A stretch of DNA of 64,000 bases from Berryella intestinalis. GTDB lineage: Bacteria; Actinomycetota; Coriobacteriia; Coriobacteriales; Eggerthellaceae. The DNA is taken from NCBI RefSeq assembly GCF_000814825.1, contig NZ_CP009302.1:496001-560000 (forward strand), written 5' to 3'. A program made the position numbers and the translations under genes. The notes under the pieces are model-generated. The model did not search any database and had not been told where the DNA came from. It was given only the letters and a program-made list of their open reading frames with translations. Shown here piece by piece: positions 1 to 10,524 of this stretch (position 1 is the first letter of the stretch; each line of letters starts with the position of its first letter).

Positions 1-1720
1 CGACTCGCACGACGTCTCCCTGCCTCTCGAGCGCTCCGAGTGCGCGGTAGGCGAGGCTGTGGTCTTTCACTCCGGCCTGCTCGAACAGGGAGGGGATGGC
101 GGGGGGAGTGAAGCGCTCCTTTTCAAGCACGGCCAGGATCGATTCGGCCGCCTTCGATTCGGCCGCCTTGGCTCCGGCGCCTGCCTTGGGATGGCTGACC
201 GCCCCCGAGTCGATGACGACCTTCCCGCTTTGAGCGGCGATATCGAGCAGCGCGTCGAACGCCGCTTGGCTCATGGATAGGCCGCAGCGCAGCAGCAGGT
301 CGTTTTTGTGCACCCCGGGTTCGTTGGGGTTCTTTGCGTGGAATGCCAGCAGGGCGTTTTCGATGGCCCCCATCGTTTTCTGGATGGCGGCCCGGGTGAC
401 GAAGAATTCGCGGCTTCCTGATCGGAGCTGCGAGAGCGCTCCGCTTTCCACCAGGCCTTCGAGGACCGTCTTCGCGAGGGGCTCGGGAACGCTTGCGGTC
501 CTTGCGATGTCATCGAGGGAGAAGGGGAGGGTTTGGGCTTGAGCGGCCTTCGACGCCGCCTGCTGGTAGTCGCCCCTCTCCAAAGCTTCGAGGAGCGCCC
601 GATCGAGCGCCGAAAGGTTCGTGCGACGGCGGGGATGGCAGGTGAGGGCGATGCCTCCGCCGATGACGGCAACGGGGGAGTACGAACGGGCGATGTAGCG
701 GTCCCCGGACGAAAGAGGCAGGTCTTCCTCAAGGCGGATCTGAGCGTATGCGGATTCGTTCGGCTTGATTTCCTGGAGCCCGTCGGCCAGGAGGAGGCGC
801 CCGAAGGTCTCCTTGGTTCCGTGCGCGATGCGGATACGCGTTCCGGTTGCCAGAGGTTTGCCCTCTTTCAGGGGGCATAGATAGGTGAACCGGGTGTCGA
901 AGCGGTCGGTGGGCTCGATGGAGTGGGGCGTGACGAGGAAGTCCCCGGGGCGCACGTCGTCTACGGTGAACGAGCTGAGGTTCAGCGCGGTGCGCTCGCC
1001 CGGCGAAGCCTCGTTTGCCGCCTGGTCGTGATGCTGGATCGAGCGGACGCGCGATATCGCCTTGGAGGGCAGCACCTGCAGCTCGTCGTCCACTTTCACT
1101 GATCCGCTCCACAGCGTGCCGGTGACCACGGTTCCGGCTCCTTTGACGGTGAACACGCGGTCGACGGGCATGCGGGCATAGGGGTTCTCGTGGATCGAGC
1201 TGCCTTTTTCCGCTTCGGCGGCGAGCGCGCTTCTCAACCGGTCCAGCCCGTAGCCCGTGCGAGCCGAAGTGGGGACGATGGGGGCGTCGGCAAACGGGGT
1301 GTCGGCGAGGTAGGCCCTGATATCGGACGAGACCATCTCGATCCATTCCTCATCGACCCTATCGCTTTTGGTGAGGGCGACCACGCAAGAGGGGACTGCG
1401 AGCAGCTCGAGGACCGCGACGTGCTCGCGGGTCTGCGGCATGATGCCGTCGTCGGCGGCGATGCAGAGAAGCGCGATGTCGATGCCGGTCGAGCCCGAGA
1501 TCATCTGGCGCACGAACCGTTCGTGGCCGGGTACGTCGACGACCCCCATCGAAGTTCCGTCGGAAAGCTGCAGCTGGGCGAACCCGAGCTCGATGGTGAT
1601 CCCGCGCTCCTTTTCTTCGGCGAGGCGGTCGGGATCGGTTCCCGTGAGCGCCTGGATGAGGGAGGACTTGCCGTGGTCGATGTGCCCGGCGGTTCCGAGC
1701 ACCTTGCGGGTTGCGGCCAT
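1..1720 (-). CDS. selB: Selenocysteine-specific elongation factor SelB (3' end cut by window edge)
   Basis: SelB is the GTPase that brings selenocysteinyl-tRNA to the ribosome at UGA codons marked by a SECIS hairpin. Starting at ATG 1718-1720, 573 codons are visible and the frame is still open at base 2. The N-terminus carries the GTPase motifs GTAGHIDHGKSSL (P-loop), DVPGHE (G3) and TKSD (G4), as in EF-Tu-like factors. The C-terminal half resembles SelB winged-helix repeats. E. coli SelB has 614 residues, so perhaps 40-60 are missing. The Shine-Dalgarno AAGGAGCG sits in the last codons of selA, and selB starts 2 bases after the selA stop, so the two are one leftward operon. A tRNA-Sec gene and a UGA-containing fdhF lie in the same window, which strongly supports SelB over ordinary EF-Tu. 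Confidence 0.96.
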   Translation of the reverse strand, partial: MAATRKVLGTAGHIDHGKSSLIQALTGTDPDRLAEEKERGITIELGFAQLQLSDGTSMGVVDVPGHERFVRQMISGSTGIDIALLCIAADDGIMPQTREHVAVLELLAVPSCVVALTKSDRVDEEWIEMVSSDIRAYLADTPFADAPIVPTSARTGYGLDRLRSALAAEAEKGSSIHENPYARMPVDRVFTVKGAGTVVTGTLWSGSVKVDDELQVLPSKAISRVRSIQHHDQAANEASPGERTALNLSSFTVDDVRPGDFLVTPHSIEPTDRFDTRFTYLCPLKEGKPLATGTRIRIAHGTKETFGRLLLADGLQEIKPNESAYAQIRLEEDLPLSSGDRYIARSYSPVAVIGGGIALTCHPRRRTNLSALDRALLEALERGDYQQAASKAAQAQTLPFSLDDIARTASVPEPLAKTVLEGLVESGALSQLRSGSREFFVTRAAIQKTMGAIENALLAFHAKNPNEPGVHKNDLLLRCGLSMSQAAFDALLDIAAQSGKVVIDSGAVSHPKAGAGAKAAESKAAESILAVLEKERFTPPAIPSLFEQAGVKDHSLAYRALGALERQGDVVRV

Positions 1721-1722
1721 GG

Positions 1723-3177
1723 TTATCGCTCCTTTCCGTCGAGCTGGGAGAAGTAGGACGCGACGCCCTCGGCGACCTCGAGCGCCTCGTCGTCGGATAG
1801 AAGCGTGCGGGCATCGAACAGCAGCCGTTCGTTTTTGATGCGCGCGACGATGGGGGGCTCGTGCTCGGAGACGAGGTAGCGTTCGCAGTCCAGGGCGCTC
1901 GATCGTGCGAGGTCGAGCGCGACGACGGTGGTGGGGATGTCGCACATCGGCAAGGCCCCGCCTCCCGCGCGCGATATCTCGGGTTCGACGGACACGGTCG
2001 CGTCGTTGGAAGGGATCCGCTTTCGCAGGGCTTCGGCGAGGACGTCCGCGCGCGCGGAGACGTCTTCGGCGCTTGCCGAGAGCATGGCCAGCGTGGGAAT
2101 GCGCTTGCGGGCGTCGTTTTCGTCGAGGTACAGGCGCAGCGTCGCTTCGAGCGCGGCGATGGTCAGCTTGTCCAGGCGCAGCACGCGCGCAAGGGGGTTT
2201 TTCTTCAGTCGCCCGATCGCCTCGGCGGTGCCGACGACGATGCCGGCCTGAGGGCCTCCGAGCAGTTTGTCGCACGAGAAGGAAACGAGGTCGGCCCCTT
2301 CGGCGATGGCCTCGCTCACCGTGGTTTCGCGCAGGTCGGCCGCTTGGATATCGACCAGCGCCCCGGAGCCGAGGTCTTCGTAGACCAGCACTTCGGGCGA
2401 CTCGGGCGCTCGATGCTCGTTTGCGGCATCGGCGAGGCCCCTCAGCTCCTTGACGGATACGTCTTCCACGAAACCGGTCAGGCGGTAGTTCGACGGATGG
2501 ACCTTCAGCAGCATGGCGGTGCGTTCGCCGATGGCCCGCTCGTAGTCGAAAGGATGGGTTTTGTTGGTGGTTCCCACCTCGACCATGGTCGCACCCGAGG
2601 CCTCCATGATGTCGGGCACGCGGAAGCTCCCCCCGATCTCCACCAGCTCGCCGCGCGAGATGACCGTTTCGTGGCCGCGCGCGAATTCCTGGAGCACCAT
2701 CATCACCGCGGCGGCGTTGTTGTTGACGGCGATGGCCGCCTCAGCGCCGGTGATCGTGCAGATCAGCGACTCGTAATGATCGTGGCGGCTCCCCCTTTTC
2801 ATTTCCCGCACGTTGTATTCGAGGGTGGAATAGCCCCGTGCGACGTCGTTCACGGCGGCCACGGCGGTCTCGGCAAGCGGGCTGCGGCCCAGGTTGGTAT
2901 GGACGATCACGCCCGACGCGTTGACGACGCGGCGCAGGGAGGGTTTTTCCAGCTTGACGAAACGCTTGAGGATGACGGTGGCAACCGCGTCGAGGTCGAC
3001 CTCGACCTCGCAGCCCGACAGGATCTGGCCCCTGATATCGTCGATGCCCTCGCGCGTCTGATCGACGACGATCCCGCGCGGGAAGATGTTGAGCAGGGCT
3101 TCGATGGCCGGATGATGCAGCGCTTCTTCTACCTGGGGGAGTTTTCTGAGGAGCTGTTGCTGTTCGGAGGTGGGCAT
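1723..3177 (-). CDS. selA: L-seryl-tRNA(Sec) selenium transferase SelA
   Basis: SelA is a PLP enzyme that converts seryl-tRNA(Sec) to selenocysteinyl-tRNA(Sec) using selenophosphate. The 484-residue product has full family length. It shows the N-terminal tRNA-recognition segment (LLRKLPQVEEAL near residue 10), the RRVVNASGVIVHTNLGRSPL signature at residues 82-101, and the PLP-binding lysine in SFSCDKLLGGPQ (K304). It is the promoter-proximal gene of the leftward selA-selB operon. The 214 bases between it and the rightward YedF-like gene form a shared divergent control region. Selenophosphate synthetase (selD) is not in the window. Confidence 0.97.
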   Translation of the reverse strand: MPTSEQQQLLRKLPQVEEALHHPAIEALLNIFPRGIVVDQTREGIDDIRGQILSGCEVEVDLDAVATVILKRFVKLEKPSLRRVVNASGVIVHTNLGRSPLAETAVAAVNDVARGYSTLEYNVREMKRGSRHDHYESLICTITGAEAAIAVNNNAAAVMMVLQEFARGHETVISRGELVEIGGSFRVPDIMEASGATMVEVGTTNKTHPFDYERAIGERTAMLLKVHPSNYRLTGFVEDVSVKELRGLADAANEHRAPESPEVLVYEDLGSGALVDIQAADLRETTVSEAIAEGADLVSFSCDKLLGGPQAGIVVGTAEAIGRLKKNPLARVLRLDKLTIAALEATLRLYLDENDARKRIPTLAMLSASAEDVSARADVLAEALRKRIPSNDATVSVEPEISRAGGGALPMCDIPTTVVALDLARSSALDCERYLVSEHEPPIVARIKNERLLFDARTLLSDDEALEVAEGVASYFSQLDGKER

Positions 3178-3339
3178 GTGCGCTCGGGCTTTCTGTCGGG
3201 AACGTTCACGATCGAAGTATACCCCTTCGCTTCAGACGGTTTTCCAACGAGAGTGCGGCGGATCCCCACCGGTAATAAACGGAAAACCTTGCCGCGTTCC
3301 ATCAACCGCGATCGGCGGGGAAACCTTGGGCCGCACCGG

Positions 3340-3348
3340 TGCTAGAAT
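3340..3348 (+). promoter_or_regulatory. Candidate extended -10 promoter for the YedF-like/DUF3343 pair
   Basis: TGCTAGAAT is a TGn extension followed by a good -10 hexamer (TAGAAT, 3343-3348). It lies 44 bases before the ATG of the YedF-like gene. No convincing -35 is seen at 16-18 bases, which fits an extended -10 promoter. Confidence 0.5.
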
Positions 3349-3391
3349 CGGGTCGGAGAGTTCCGTCGCATCGTTCGAATGGAGGGCTGAA

Positions 3392-3745
3392 ATGGCGCAG
3401 GTTGGCAACTACGTGCTGTTCGTGGGGAAGGATCATGTTGGCGAGGGGGATCCCGTTTTGGGTGCGAACCTGTTGAAGATGGCTCTGAACGCGTTCGCCG
3501 ACGCCGACGAGCTTCCCTCGGCGGTGCTGCTCATGAACTCGGGCGTGAAGGCGGTGGCCGACCCCGACAACGACGATGTTCCCGCGAGCCTCGGGCGCAT
3601 GGCCGAAGCGGGGTGCGAGGTGCTTTCGTGCGGAACCTGCCTTGATTTCTACGGTGTGAAAGACGCGCTGAGGGTGGGCGAGGTCAGCAACATGGTGGCC
3701 ATCATGGAGCGGATGCGCGCGGCGTCGAAGGTCATCGCGCTCTGA
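3392..3745 (+). CDS. yedF: YedF-like selenium-metabolism protein (DsrE-type domain only)
   Basis: This 117-residue protein matches the C-terminal DsrE/F-like half of the YedF family, a group of putative sulfurtransferase-like proteins that co-occurs with selenium-utilisation genes. The diagnostic segment is AGCEVLSCGTCLDFYGVKD followed by GEVSNM, with paired cysteines that could carry sulfur or selenium. The N-terminal TusA-like domain of full-length YedF is absent. I placed the start at ATG 3392 because GGAGG lies at 3381-3385; an upstream in-frame start would run into the selA control region. Its stop overlaps the next ATG (TGATG), implying translational coupling. Position next to selAB supports a selenium role; the reaction is unknown. 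Confidence 0.85.
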   Translation: MAQVGNYVLFVGKDHVGEGDPVLGANLLKMALNAFADADELPSAVLLMNSGVKAVADPDNDDVPASLGRMAEAGCEVLSCGTCLDFYGVKDALRVGEVSNMVAIMERMRAASKVIAL

Positions 3746-4041
3746 TGGCGTCTTTCGTCATCGCATTCGATTCCACTCACGCGGCCATCGCCGCGCAGGA
3801 GGTTCTGAAGAAGCCGCCCAACGGCGCGGATCCCGTGCGCTTTTCGGTCGTATCGACCCCGGCCGAGATAAGCGCGGGATGCGGGATATCGTTGTCGTTT
3901 GAAGCCGAAACGCGAATTAACGCGCTTGAAACGCTTGTTCTGCTTCATGAGTTTTACCAGGTAGCTAGCTTGTACGAGCGTGTTAGCGGCGCCTGCGGAA
4001 GCCGCTTCGAGCTTCTCGATGGCGGTTTAATCGGCTGGTAA
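3745..4041 (+). CDS. DUF3343 family putative selenium/sulfur carrier protein
   Basis: A 98-residue protein of the DUF3343 type. The recognisable parts are an N-terminal strand/helix (FVIAFDSTHAAIAAQEVL) and the AEISAGCGISLSF segment with the conserved Cys-Gly pair. Family members are small proteins found beside selenium genes and are proposed Se/S carriers. The ATG shares one base with the stop of the YedF-like gene, so the two are co-translated. The remaining cysteine in SGACGSRF is not a recognised motif. The assignment rests on motif and neighbourhood; the biochemical function is not established. Confidence 0.78.
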   Translation: MASFVIAFDSTHAAIAAQEVLKKPPNGADPVRFSVVSTPAEISAGCGISLSFEAETRINALETLVLLHEFYQVASLYERVSGACGSRFELLDGGLIGW

Positions 4042-4082
4042 CAAACTCGTTGTTTTCAGTCTTTTAGAATCGTCTGCGTTAG

Positions 4083-5471
<1,389 letters not shown>

Positions 5472-5533
5472 TCCAGGCGCACGTCAACCTCATCTGATCC
5501 CGAAGGTTCTGAAATCTCGGGATCTGTAACGGC

Positions 5534-5588
5534 GGGCCGTCCTTCGGGCTCCGAACGCGAAACGATGTTCGGGCCGGAGGGACGGCCC
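5534..5588. terminator. Convergent hairpin between gdhA and the membrane protein gene
   Basis: Outer arms GGGCCGTCC (5534-5542) and GGACGGCCC (5580-5588) pair perfectly, with inner pairing CCGAAC/GTTCGG. There is no T-run. Its position between convergent genes suggests a bidirectional terminator. Confidence 0.6.
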
Positions 5589-5626
5589 CGCTGCGTAGAG
5601 GGCCGCCCGCTTCGCGCAGCGCGGCT

Positions 5627-6490
5627 CTAGGCGATCTTTCGCTTCTTCTTCCTGCGCTCGACCGTGCGCTTCGCCAGCAGAGCCACGTAGGCGACCAGCA
5701 GCAGCGCGTAAACGGCGGCCTGCGAGAAATGCTGGATGGTTTCGGTGGTCTTGTCGGCGACGGGGACGCCTCCCATCGACATCATGCCCATACCCGCTCC
5801 GTTCAGGTCGTAGAATCCGTGCCCCAGCCCGAAGAACAGGCCCTGGAGGATCATGAGGATCATGAAGGGGTAGGCGAGCTTTTGGGAGCGCTTCCATGCG
5901 CGAGCGCTCATGGCGCTGCGGATGGACTTGAACGAAGTGACCCAGGGGACGAGGAAGCAGATCAGAAGAGGAATAGCCACAACGGCGCCCGCGAGGGCCA
6001 TGAAATATACGCCGGGGATTCCCCAGACGGCGCGGAACTGCGGAACCAGGAAGTACAGCGGGAAGAAGATGACGCGCAGGACGTGTCCGAACACGATGAT
6101 GCCGCCGAGTATGGAAAGCTCGGAGCGCACCGTGTAGAGGCGCTTGACCAAGGGGGTTTTGGGAAGCACGCCGATGAACATGACCACGAGGTAGAACCAT
6201 ACGCCCGTGCAGGCCCCGGTGGTAAGGTCGAACAGGTCGCCAACCAGGGGAATAGACGTCTTCAGGGATTCGAAGGCGGATACGTAGGCTTGCAGCGCGG
6301 CGGGCGGTCGGCCGCCGAACACGAACGAGCCGAAGTCGGGCGCCGTCTGCAGAGCCACCATGATCCCGAATGCGAGGTAGAACAGGGCGGGCCGGCGGCG
6401 CAGCGGCTGGATACAGCCGATGATGAACGCGAGGACGAACGGCGCGGCCTGGACGATGTCGGGTATGAATCCGGGCAGGAAGCTGAGCAT
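5627..6490 (-). CDS. Ferric reductase-like / haem-binding transmembrane protein
   Basis: A 287-residue integral membrane protein with about seven hydrophobic segments. The core VRSELSILGGIIVFGHVL and a later LFFGLGHGF resemble the histidine-bearing helices of the ferric-reductase-like transmembrane domain (YedZ/MsrQ and NADPH-oxidase relatives), which bind two b-type haems. No flavin or NAD domain is fused, so it would need an external electron donor such as menaquinol. I chose ATG 6490 (MLSFLPG) because CAAGGAGA precedes it; an open frame continues upstream but has a basic, non-membrane composition. It ends in RRKKKRKIA, a cytosolic positive tail. Function beyond membrane electron transfer is uncertain. 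Confidence 0.6.
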   Translation of the reverse strand: MLSFLPGFIPDIVQAAPFVLAFIIGCIQPLRRRPALFYLAFGIMVALQTAPDFGSFVFGGRPPAALQAYVSAFESLKTSIPLVGDLFDLTTGACTGVWFYLVVMFIGVLPKTPLVKRLYTVRSELSILGGIIVFGHVLRVIFFPLYFLVPQFRAVWGIPGVYFMALAGAVVAIPLLICFLVPWVTSFKSIRSAMSARAWKRSQKLAYPFMILMILQGLFFGLGHGFYDLNGAGMGMMSMGGVPVADKTTETIQHFSQAAVYALLLVAYVALLAKRTVERRKKKRKIA

Positions 6491-6746
6491 GCGTTCTCCT
6501 TGGAATCCGGGGATGTGCCTTGAAATCCCTTCCAGCCTAGCGGACCCGCGAGGCGGTTTCCGTTGTTTCCACAACGCGAAGCGACGATTCGGCTTTCCTG
6601 CGCGCACTCGGTTTTTCACCTGCGCATCGCGCTCCCCGCCTCGAGCCGCTCCCTTTCGCCACCCGGTCTTTGGTGCCTTTCGGTTGATTCGGACCCATCG
6701 GCAGCTTTTCGCGAAACGATCGGCCGACAATGGTATCATTCCTCAC

Positions 6747-6844
6747 GGAGATGGACGGCCTCCTGGTGGAGCCCGCGGCCTTCAAAGCCGTTGTGAGGCG
6801 CGCAGAACGTCTTGGGTGTGTTCGATTCGCACGCATCTCCGCCA
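6747..6844 (+). tRNA. selC: tRNA-Sec, anticodon UCA
   Basis: A 98-nt selenocysteine tRNA with genome-encoded CCA. The acceptor arm GGAGATG (6747-6753) pairs with CATCTCC (6834-6840), followed by G and CCA (6841-6844). The eighth position, normally paired in bacterial tRNA-Sec, is G opposite G. The T arm GTGTG/CGCAC (6816-6820/6828-6832) encloses TTCGATT. The anticodon loop CTTCAAA (6780-6786) holds TCA, identical to the E. coli tRNA-Sec loop, on stem GCGGC/GCCGT. The long variable arm pairs AGGCG (6796-6800) with CGTCT (6808-6812). A -10-like TATCAT (6734-6739) lies just upstream and a strong terminator just downstream. The gene can be mistaken for the 5' end of mfd because an open frame crosses it. 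Confidence 0.96.
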
Positions 6845-6855
6845 TAGATCCTGAT

Positions 6856-6884
6856 GCCCGCAGTTGTCTGCTGCGGGCTTTTTT
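6856..6884 (+). terminator. Intrinsic terminator of tRNA-Sec
   Basis: GCCCGCAG (6856-6863) pairs with CTGCGGGC (6871-6878) around a 7-nt loop, followed by six T (6879-6884). It lies 11 bases after the tRNA CCA and ends transcription before mfd. Confidence 0.93.
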
Positions 6885-6906
6885 GCATGGGAAGGAACGT
6901 TGCGCC

Positions 6907-9900
6907 GTGCTTATCGACTCGCTTGTCTACACGCTCGAACGGTCGGATTGCCTGGGGAAGTTCTGGGGGAAGCTCGATGCGGGAGACGATGCGACGCTGG
7001 GTATCGCTTCGTCCGCCCGCCCGTTTGCGGTGGCGTCACGTTTCGTCTGCGCGCCGCAGACCACGCTGGTTCTCGTTGCCGGGGAAGAGGCTGCGGTGGC
7101 GTTCGCGCGCAGCGTCGCGGCCTACGTGGGCGACGAGCGCGTTTTGCGCTTCCCCGAGCGGGCGGACTACCCGTTTTCCCCCAAGAGGCCCGACGCGCGC
7201 GTCGTCGCGCAGCGCATGGAGGCCGCTTATGCGCTGAAGAGCGGCCGCAAGGTCGTCGTGGTGGCCTCGGCGCGCGCCCTGGTGCGCATGCTGGCGCCGT
7301 CTAAGTCCGACGTGTGCCATCCGCTGAGCTTTTCCGCCTCCACCGAGCTGGCCGACATGGGTTGCGGTCTGTCCGAGTTCGACGACGTCGCGCGGGCGCT
7401 CGAAGATCGGGGTTTCGCCAACACCGGCGAGCTCGACGGTCCGGGGACCTTCTGCGTGCGCGGCGGCGTGATCGACGTCTATCCCGGCAACCTGGTGTAT
7501 CCCGTGCGCCTCGACTTCTTCGGAGACGAGCTTGACGAGATCCGCCGCATAGTCCCTACGACCGGGCAGACCATCTCGGCGCTTTCCTCGGTGGACATCT
7601 ATCCGGTGCGCGAGTTCTCGTGCTCCGATAAGCAGCGCGTTCGGGCGATCGGCGAGCTGAAACGCCCCGCGCGCACCAATCCGCATTTGCGCGACCTGCT
7701 CGAACGGCTTGAAGGCGGTCTCGGTTTCGACGGCGCCGACGCGTTGCTTCCCTATCTGTACGACACGACCGTCACGTTGGGTTCGTATGCGAAAGAAGGG
7801 GTCCTCACCGCGCTTGTCGAGCCCCGATCGCTGTTCGACGATGCCCAGCATGCGATCGACGAGATATACGGCAAGGCGAAGGGCAGCGGGGTGTCGCTCG
7901 AAGGGCTGTTCGCCGAACCGGGGGAGCTTGACTTCGGCGGGGGGCAGCGCGCGACCTACCTTTCGATCATGCGCGTGGGATCTTCGATCGACGACGAGCT
8001 GCCCGTCAAGCGGGTCGAGGTCGCGGGGCATCCCGACCGGCTGTTCGGACGCTTGCGGCAGTTGGTGGACGACAACTACACGGTGGTGTTCTCCGCACCG
8101 AACTTCCGGGCCCGCCAGGATATGAAACTTGCGTTCGTAGAGAACGGATTGCCCATACAGGAGCGCCTCGACGTGCTGGACGACGGCGCCGACGCGCTCG
8201 CCGAGGATGGTTCCGGCTCCGGTTCGCCCCGGTCGACCGGGGCTTTCGAAGACGTCTCTTCCTCATCGCCCTCGTCGGGCAAGAAAACGGCCCTGTCGCG
8301 CGAATCCGACGCGCGCGTTTCCGACGAAGGGGAGATCGAGGGGCTGCGCCGGCGGCGACTGCGGCGCGGCGTGGTGAACGTGGTCGACGTCGATATCCCC
8401 TTGGGCATGATCATCCCCAAGGCGAAGCTCGCCATGATCAGCATCTCGGACACCCAGGGCGCCTCTTCGCGCCGGCCCGCGCGCCGCGTCGATATCACCG
8501 AGATCACGTTTCCGTACAAACCCGGCGACTACGTGGTGCATGCCGCGCATGGCATCGGGCATTTCGTCGGCCTCGTTCGCCAGGAGGTGGGCGGTACCGC
8601 CCGCGATTACCTGCATATCGACTATGCAGAGGGAGATCGCCTGTTCGTTCCGGTCGAGCAGCTCGACCGTGTGACGCGCTACGTTGGGCCCGAGGGCTCC
8701 GATCCGCGCCTGACCCGCCTGAATACCAGCGACTGGTCCCGCGCGCTGAACAAGGCGCGCAAGGCGACGAAGAAGCTGGCGTTCGACCTGGTCGATGTGT
8801 ATGCTCGCCGCGCTGCGGTGCAGGGCTTCAGGTTCGGGCCCGACACGCCTTGGCAGCGCGAGATGGAAGAGTCGTTCCCATACCAGGAAACCCCCGATCA
8901 GCTGGCCGCTATCGCAGATGTGAAGGCCGACATGCAAAGCGCCCGTCCGATGGACCGCCTCGTGTGCGGCGACGTGGGGTTCGGTAAAACCGAGGTCGCG
9001 CTGCGGGCGGCTTTCAAGGCGACGCAGGACGGCAAGCAGGTCATGGTGCTCTGTCCGACCACCATCTTGGCCCAGCAGCACTTCACCAACTTCAAAGACC
9101 GGTTCGAGCCCTTCGGCGTGAAGGTGGAGGTGCTGTCGCGCTTCCGCACGCCGGCCCAGCAGAAAAAGGCGCTCGAGGGGTTCGCCGAGGGAACCGTCGA
9201 CGTGATGGTGGGCACCCATCGCCTGCTGTCGCGCGATGTGAACCCGCATGACCTGGGTCTTGTCATCATCGACGAGGAGCAGCGCTTCGGCGTGGGTCAC
9301 AAGGAGCAGATGAAGAACCTGCGCGAGTACATCGACGTGATGACGCTGTCTGCGACGCCCATCCCGCGCACCATGCAGATGTCTCTGTCGGGGGTGCGCG
9401 ACATGAGCCTGATCCTCACGCCTCCCGACGAGCGCCGCCCGGTTTCGGTCCATGTGGGCGAATGGGATCCCGACCTGGTGGCAGCGGCCATCGCACGCGA
9501 GCTCGACCGGAAGGGCCAGGTGTACTACGTGTCCAACCGCGTGCGCTCGATCGAGGAAGCGGTAGCGCGCGTCCAGTCCGCGGCGGGGGAGGCCCGCATC
9601 GGGGTGGCGCACGGGCAGATGGACAAAGACGCGCTCGAGCGCGTGATGGAGGAGTTTTCGGCCGGTCGGCTCGACGTGCTGGTCGCCACGACCATCATTG
9701 AAAGCGGGATCGACAACCCCCATACGAACACCCTTATCATCGAAGATGCTCAGCGTCTCGGCCTGGCTCAGATGTACCAGCTCAAGGGGCGCGTAGGGCG
9801 CTCGTCGACTCAGGCGTACGCGCTGTTCATGTTCCCCGACAACGTTCCTTTGACCGAGGAGGCGCTTGCGCGCCTGACCGCGCTAAACGAGCATCAGGAG

Positions 9901-10524
9901 CTGGGGAGCGGCATGCGCATCGCCATGCGCGACCTGGAGATCCGTGGAGCGGGCAGCATGCTGGGAGCCGAGCAGAGCGGCAATATGTCGGCGGTGGGCT
10001 TCGATCTGTTCGCCCAGATGCTGGCCACGGCGGTGAACGCGACGCGCGAGGGCGACCTGAAAGCCGACGTGCTGCCCCCGGCGCTGTCCGATATCACCGT
10101 GAACGTTCCAGGGGATGCGTTCCTACCCGAAGATTACATTCCCGATGTGGATGAGCGCGTGCTGTGGTATCGCAAGATCGCGTCGGCGTCGACCCTGTCC
10201 GCGGTGGAAGACGTGTTCGGCGATTTGGCGGAGAAGCGCCCGGACATGCCCGACGAGGCGCGCAACCTCCTGATGAAAGCGCGCATCAAGGCGTTTGCCT
10301 TCGAGCACCGCATCGATCTGGTATCGGTGGTGGAGGGGCGCCTGGTGCTCGACCCGGTCGACATTCCCCAGGATATGATGCTGGGCATCCGCCGGGCGGG
10401 CGGCCGCTACGTTGCGGACAAGAGAAAGCTCAGGTTGCCGCTGCGGTATTTCGATCAGGACGATCTGCTGGAGTCGGTGTTCGGGTTTATGGAGAAGCTA
10501 GCGGGCGGAGGGTCTTCGCGGTAG
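6907..10524 (+). CDS. mfd: Transcription-repair coupling factor Mfd
   Basis: Mfd removes RNA polymerase stalled at DNA lesions and recruits UvrA. The product has 1205 residues. Domains in order: UvrB-like N-terminus (about 1-400, with [15 protein letters not shown] and the [10 protein letters not shown] segment), a polymerase-binding RID domain ([20 protein letters not shown] near residue 535), a superfamily 2 translocase with P-loop [14 protein letters not shown] (near 690) and [12 protein letters not shown] (near 785), and a C-terminal TRCF domain. A Ser/Gly/acidic low-complexity insert lies near residues 425-485. I start it at GTG 6907, with GGAAGGA at 6890-6896, because anything further upstream runs through tRNA-Sec and its terminator. 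Confidence 0.95.
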   Translation: MLIDSLVYTLERSDCLGKFWGKLDAGDDATLGIASSARPFAVASRFVCAPQTTLVLVAGEEAAVAFARSVAAYVGDERVLRFPERADYPFSPKRPDARVVAQRMEAAYALKSGRKVVVVASARALVRMLAPSKSDVCHPLSFSASTELADMGCGLSEFDDVARALEDRGFANTGELDGPGTFCVRGGVIDVYPGNLVYPVRLDFFGDELDEIRRIVPTTGQTISALSSVDIYPVREFSCSDKQRVRAIGELKRPARTNPHLRDLLERLEGGLGFDGADALLPYLYDTTVTLGSYAKEGVLTALVEPRSLFDDAQHAIDEIYGKAKGSGVSLEGLFAEPGELDFGGGQRATYLSIMRVGSSIDDELPVKRVEVAGHPDRLFGRLRQLVDDNYTVVFSAPNFRARQDMKLAFVENGLPIQERLDVLDDGADALAEDGSGSGSPRSTGAFEDVSSSSPSSGKKTALSRESDARVSDEGEIEGLRRRRLRRGVVNVVDVDIPLGMIIPKAKLAMISISDTQGASSRRPARRVDITEITFPYKPGDYVVHAAHGIGHFVGLVRQEVGGTARDYLHIDYAEGDRLFVPVEQLDRVTRYVGPEGSDPRLTRLNTSDWSRALNKARKATKKLAFDLVDVYARRAAVQGFRFGPDTPWQREMEESFPYQETPDQLAAIADVKADMQSARPMDRLVCGDVGFGKTEVALRAAFKATQDGKQVMVLCPTTILAQQHFTNFKDRFEPFGVKVEVLSRFRTPAQQKKALEGFAEGTVDVMVGTHRLLSRDVNPHDLGLVIIDEEQRFGVGHKEQMKNLREYIDVMTLSATPIPRTMQMSLSGVRDMSLILTPPDERRPVSVHVGEWDPDLVAAAIARELDRKGQVYYVSNRVRSIEEAVARVQSAAGEARIGVAHGQMDKDALERVMEEFSAGRLDVLVATTIIESGIDNPHTNTLIIEDAQRLGLAQMYQLKGRVGRSSTQAYALFMFPDNVPLTEEALARLTALNEHQELGSGMRIAMRDLEIRGAGSMLGAEQSGNMSAVGFDLFAQMLATAVNATREGDLKADVLPPALSDITVNVPGDAFLPEDYIPDVDERVLWYRKIASASTLSAVEDVFGDLAEKRPDMPDEARNLLMKARIKAFAFEHRIDLVSVVEGRLVLDPVDIPQDMMLGIRRAGGRYVADKRKLRLPLRYFDQDDLLESVFGFMEKLAGGGSSR

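Noticed and set aside
3170-3391. YedF starting upstream at 3170
   Set aside because: Would overlap the start of selA and the promoter; composition is not family-like and the Shine-Dalgarno supports ATG 3392.
6730-6906. N-terminal extension of Mfd starting at ATG 6730
   Set aside because: It is read straight through tRNA-Sec and its terminator; GTG 6907 with a good ribosome-binding site is the better start.
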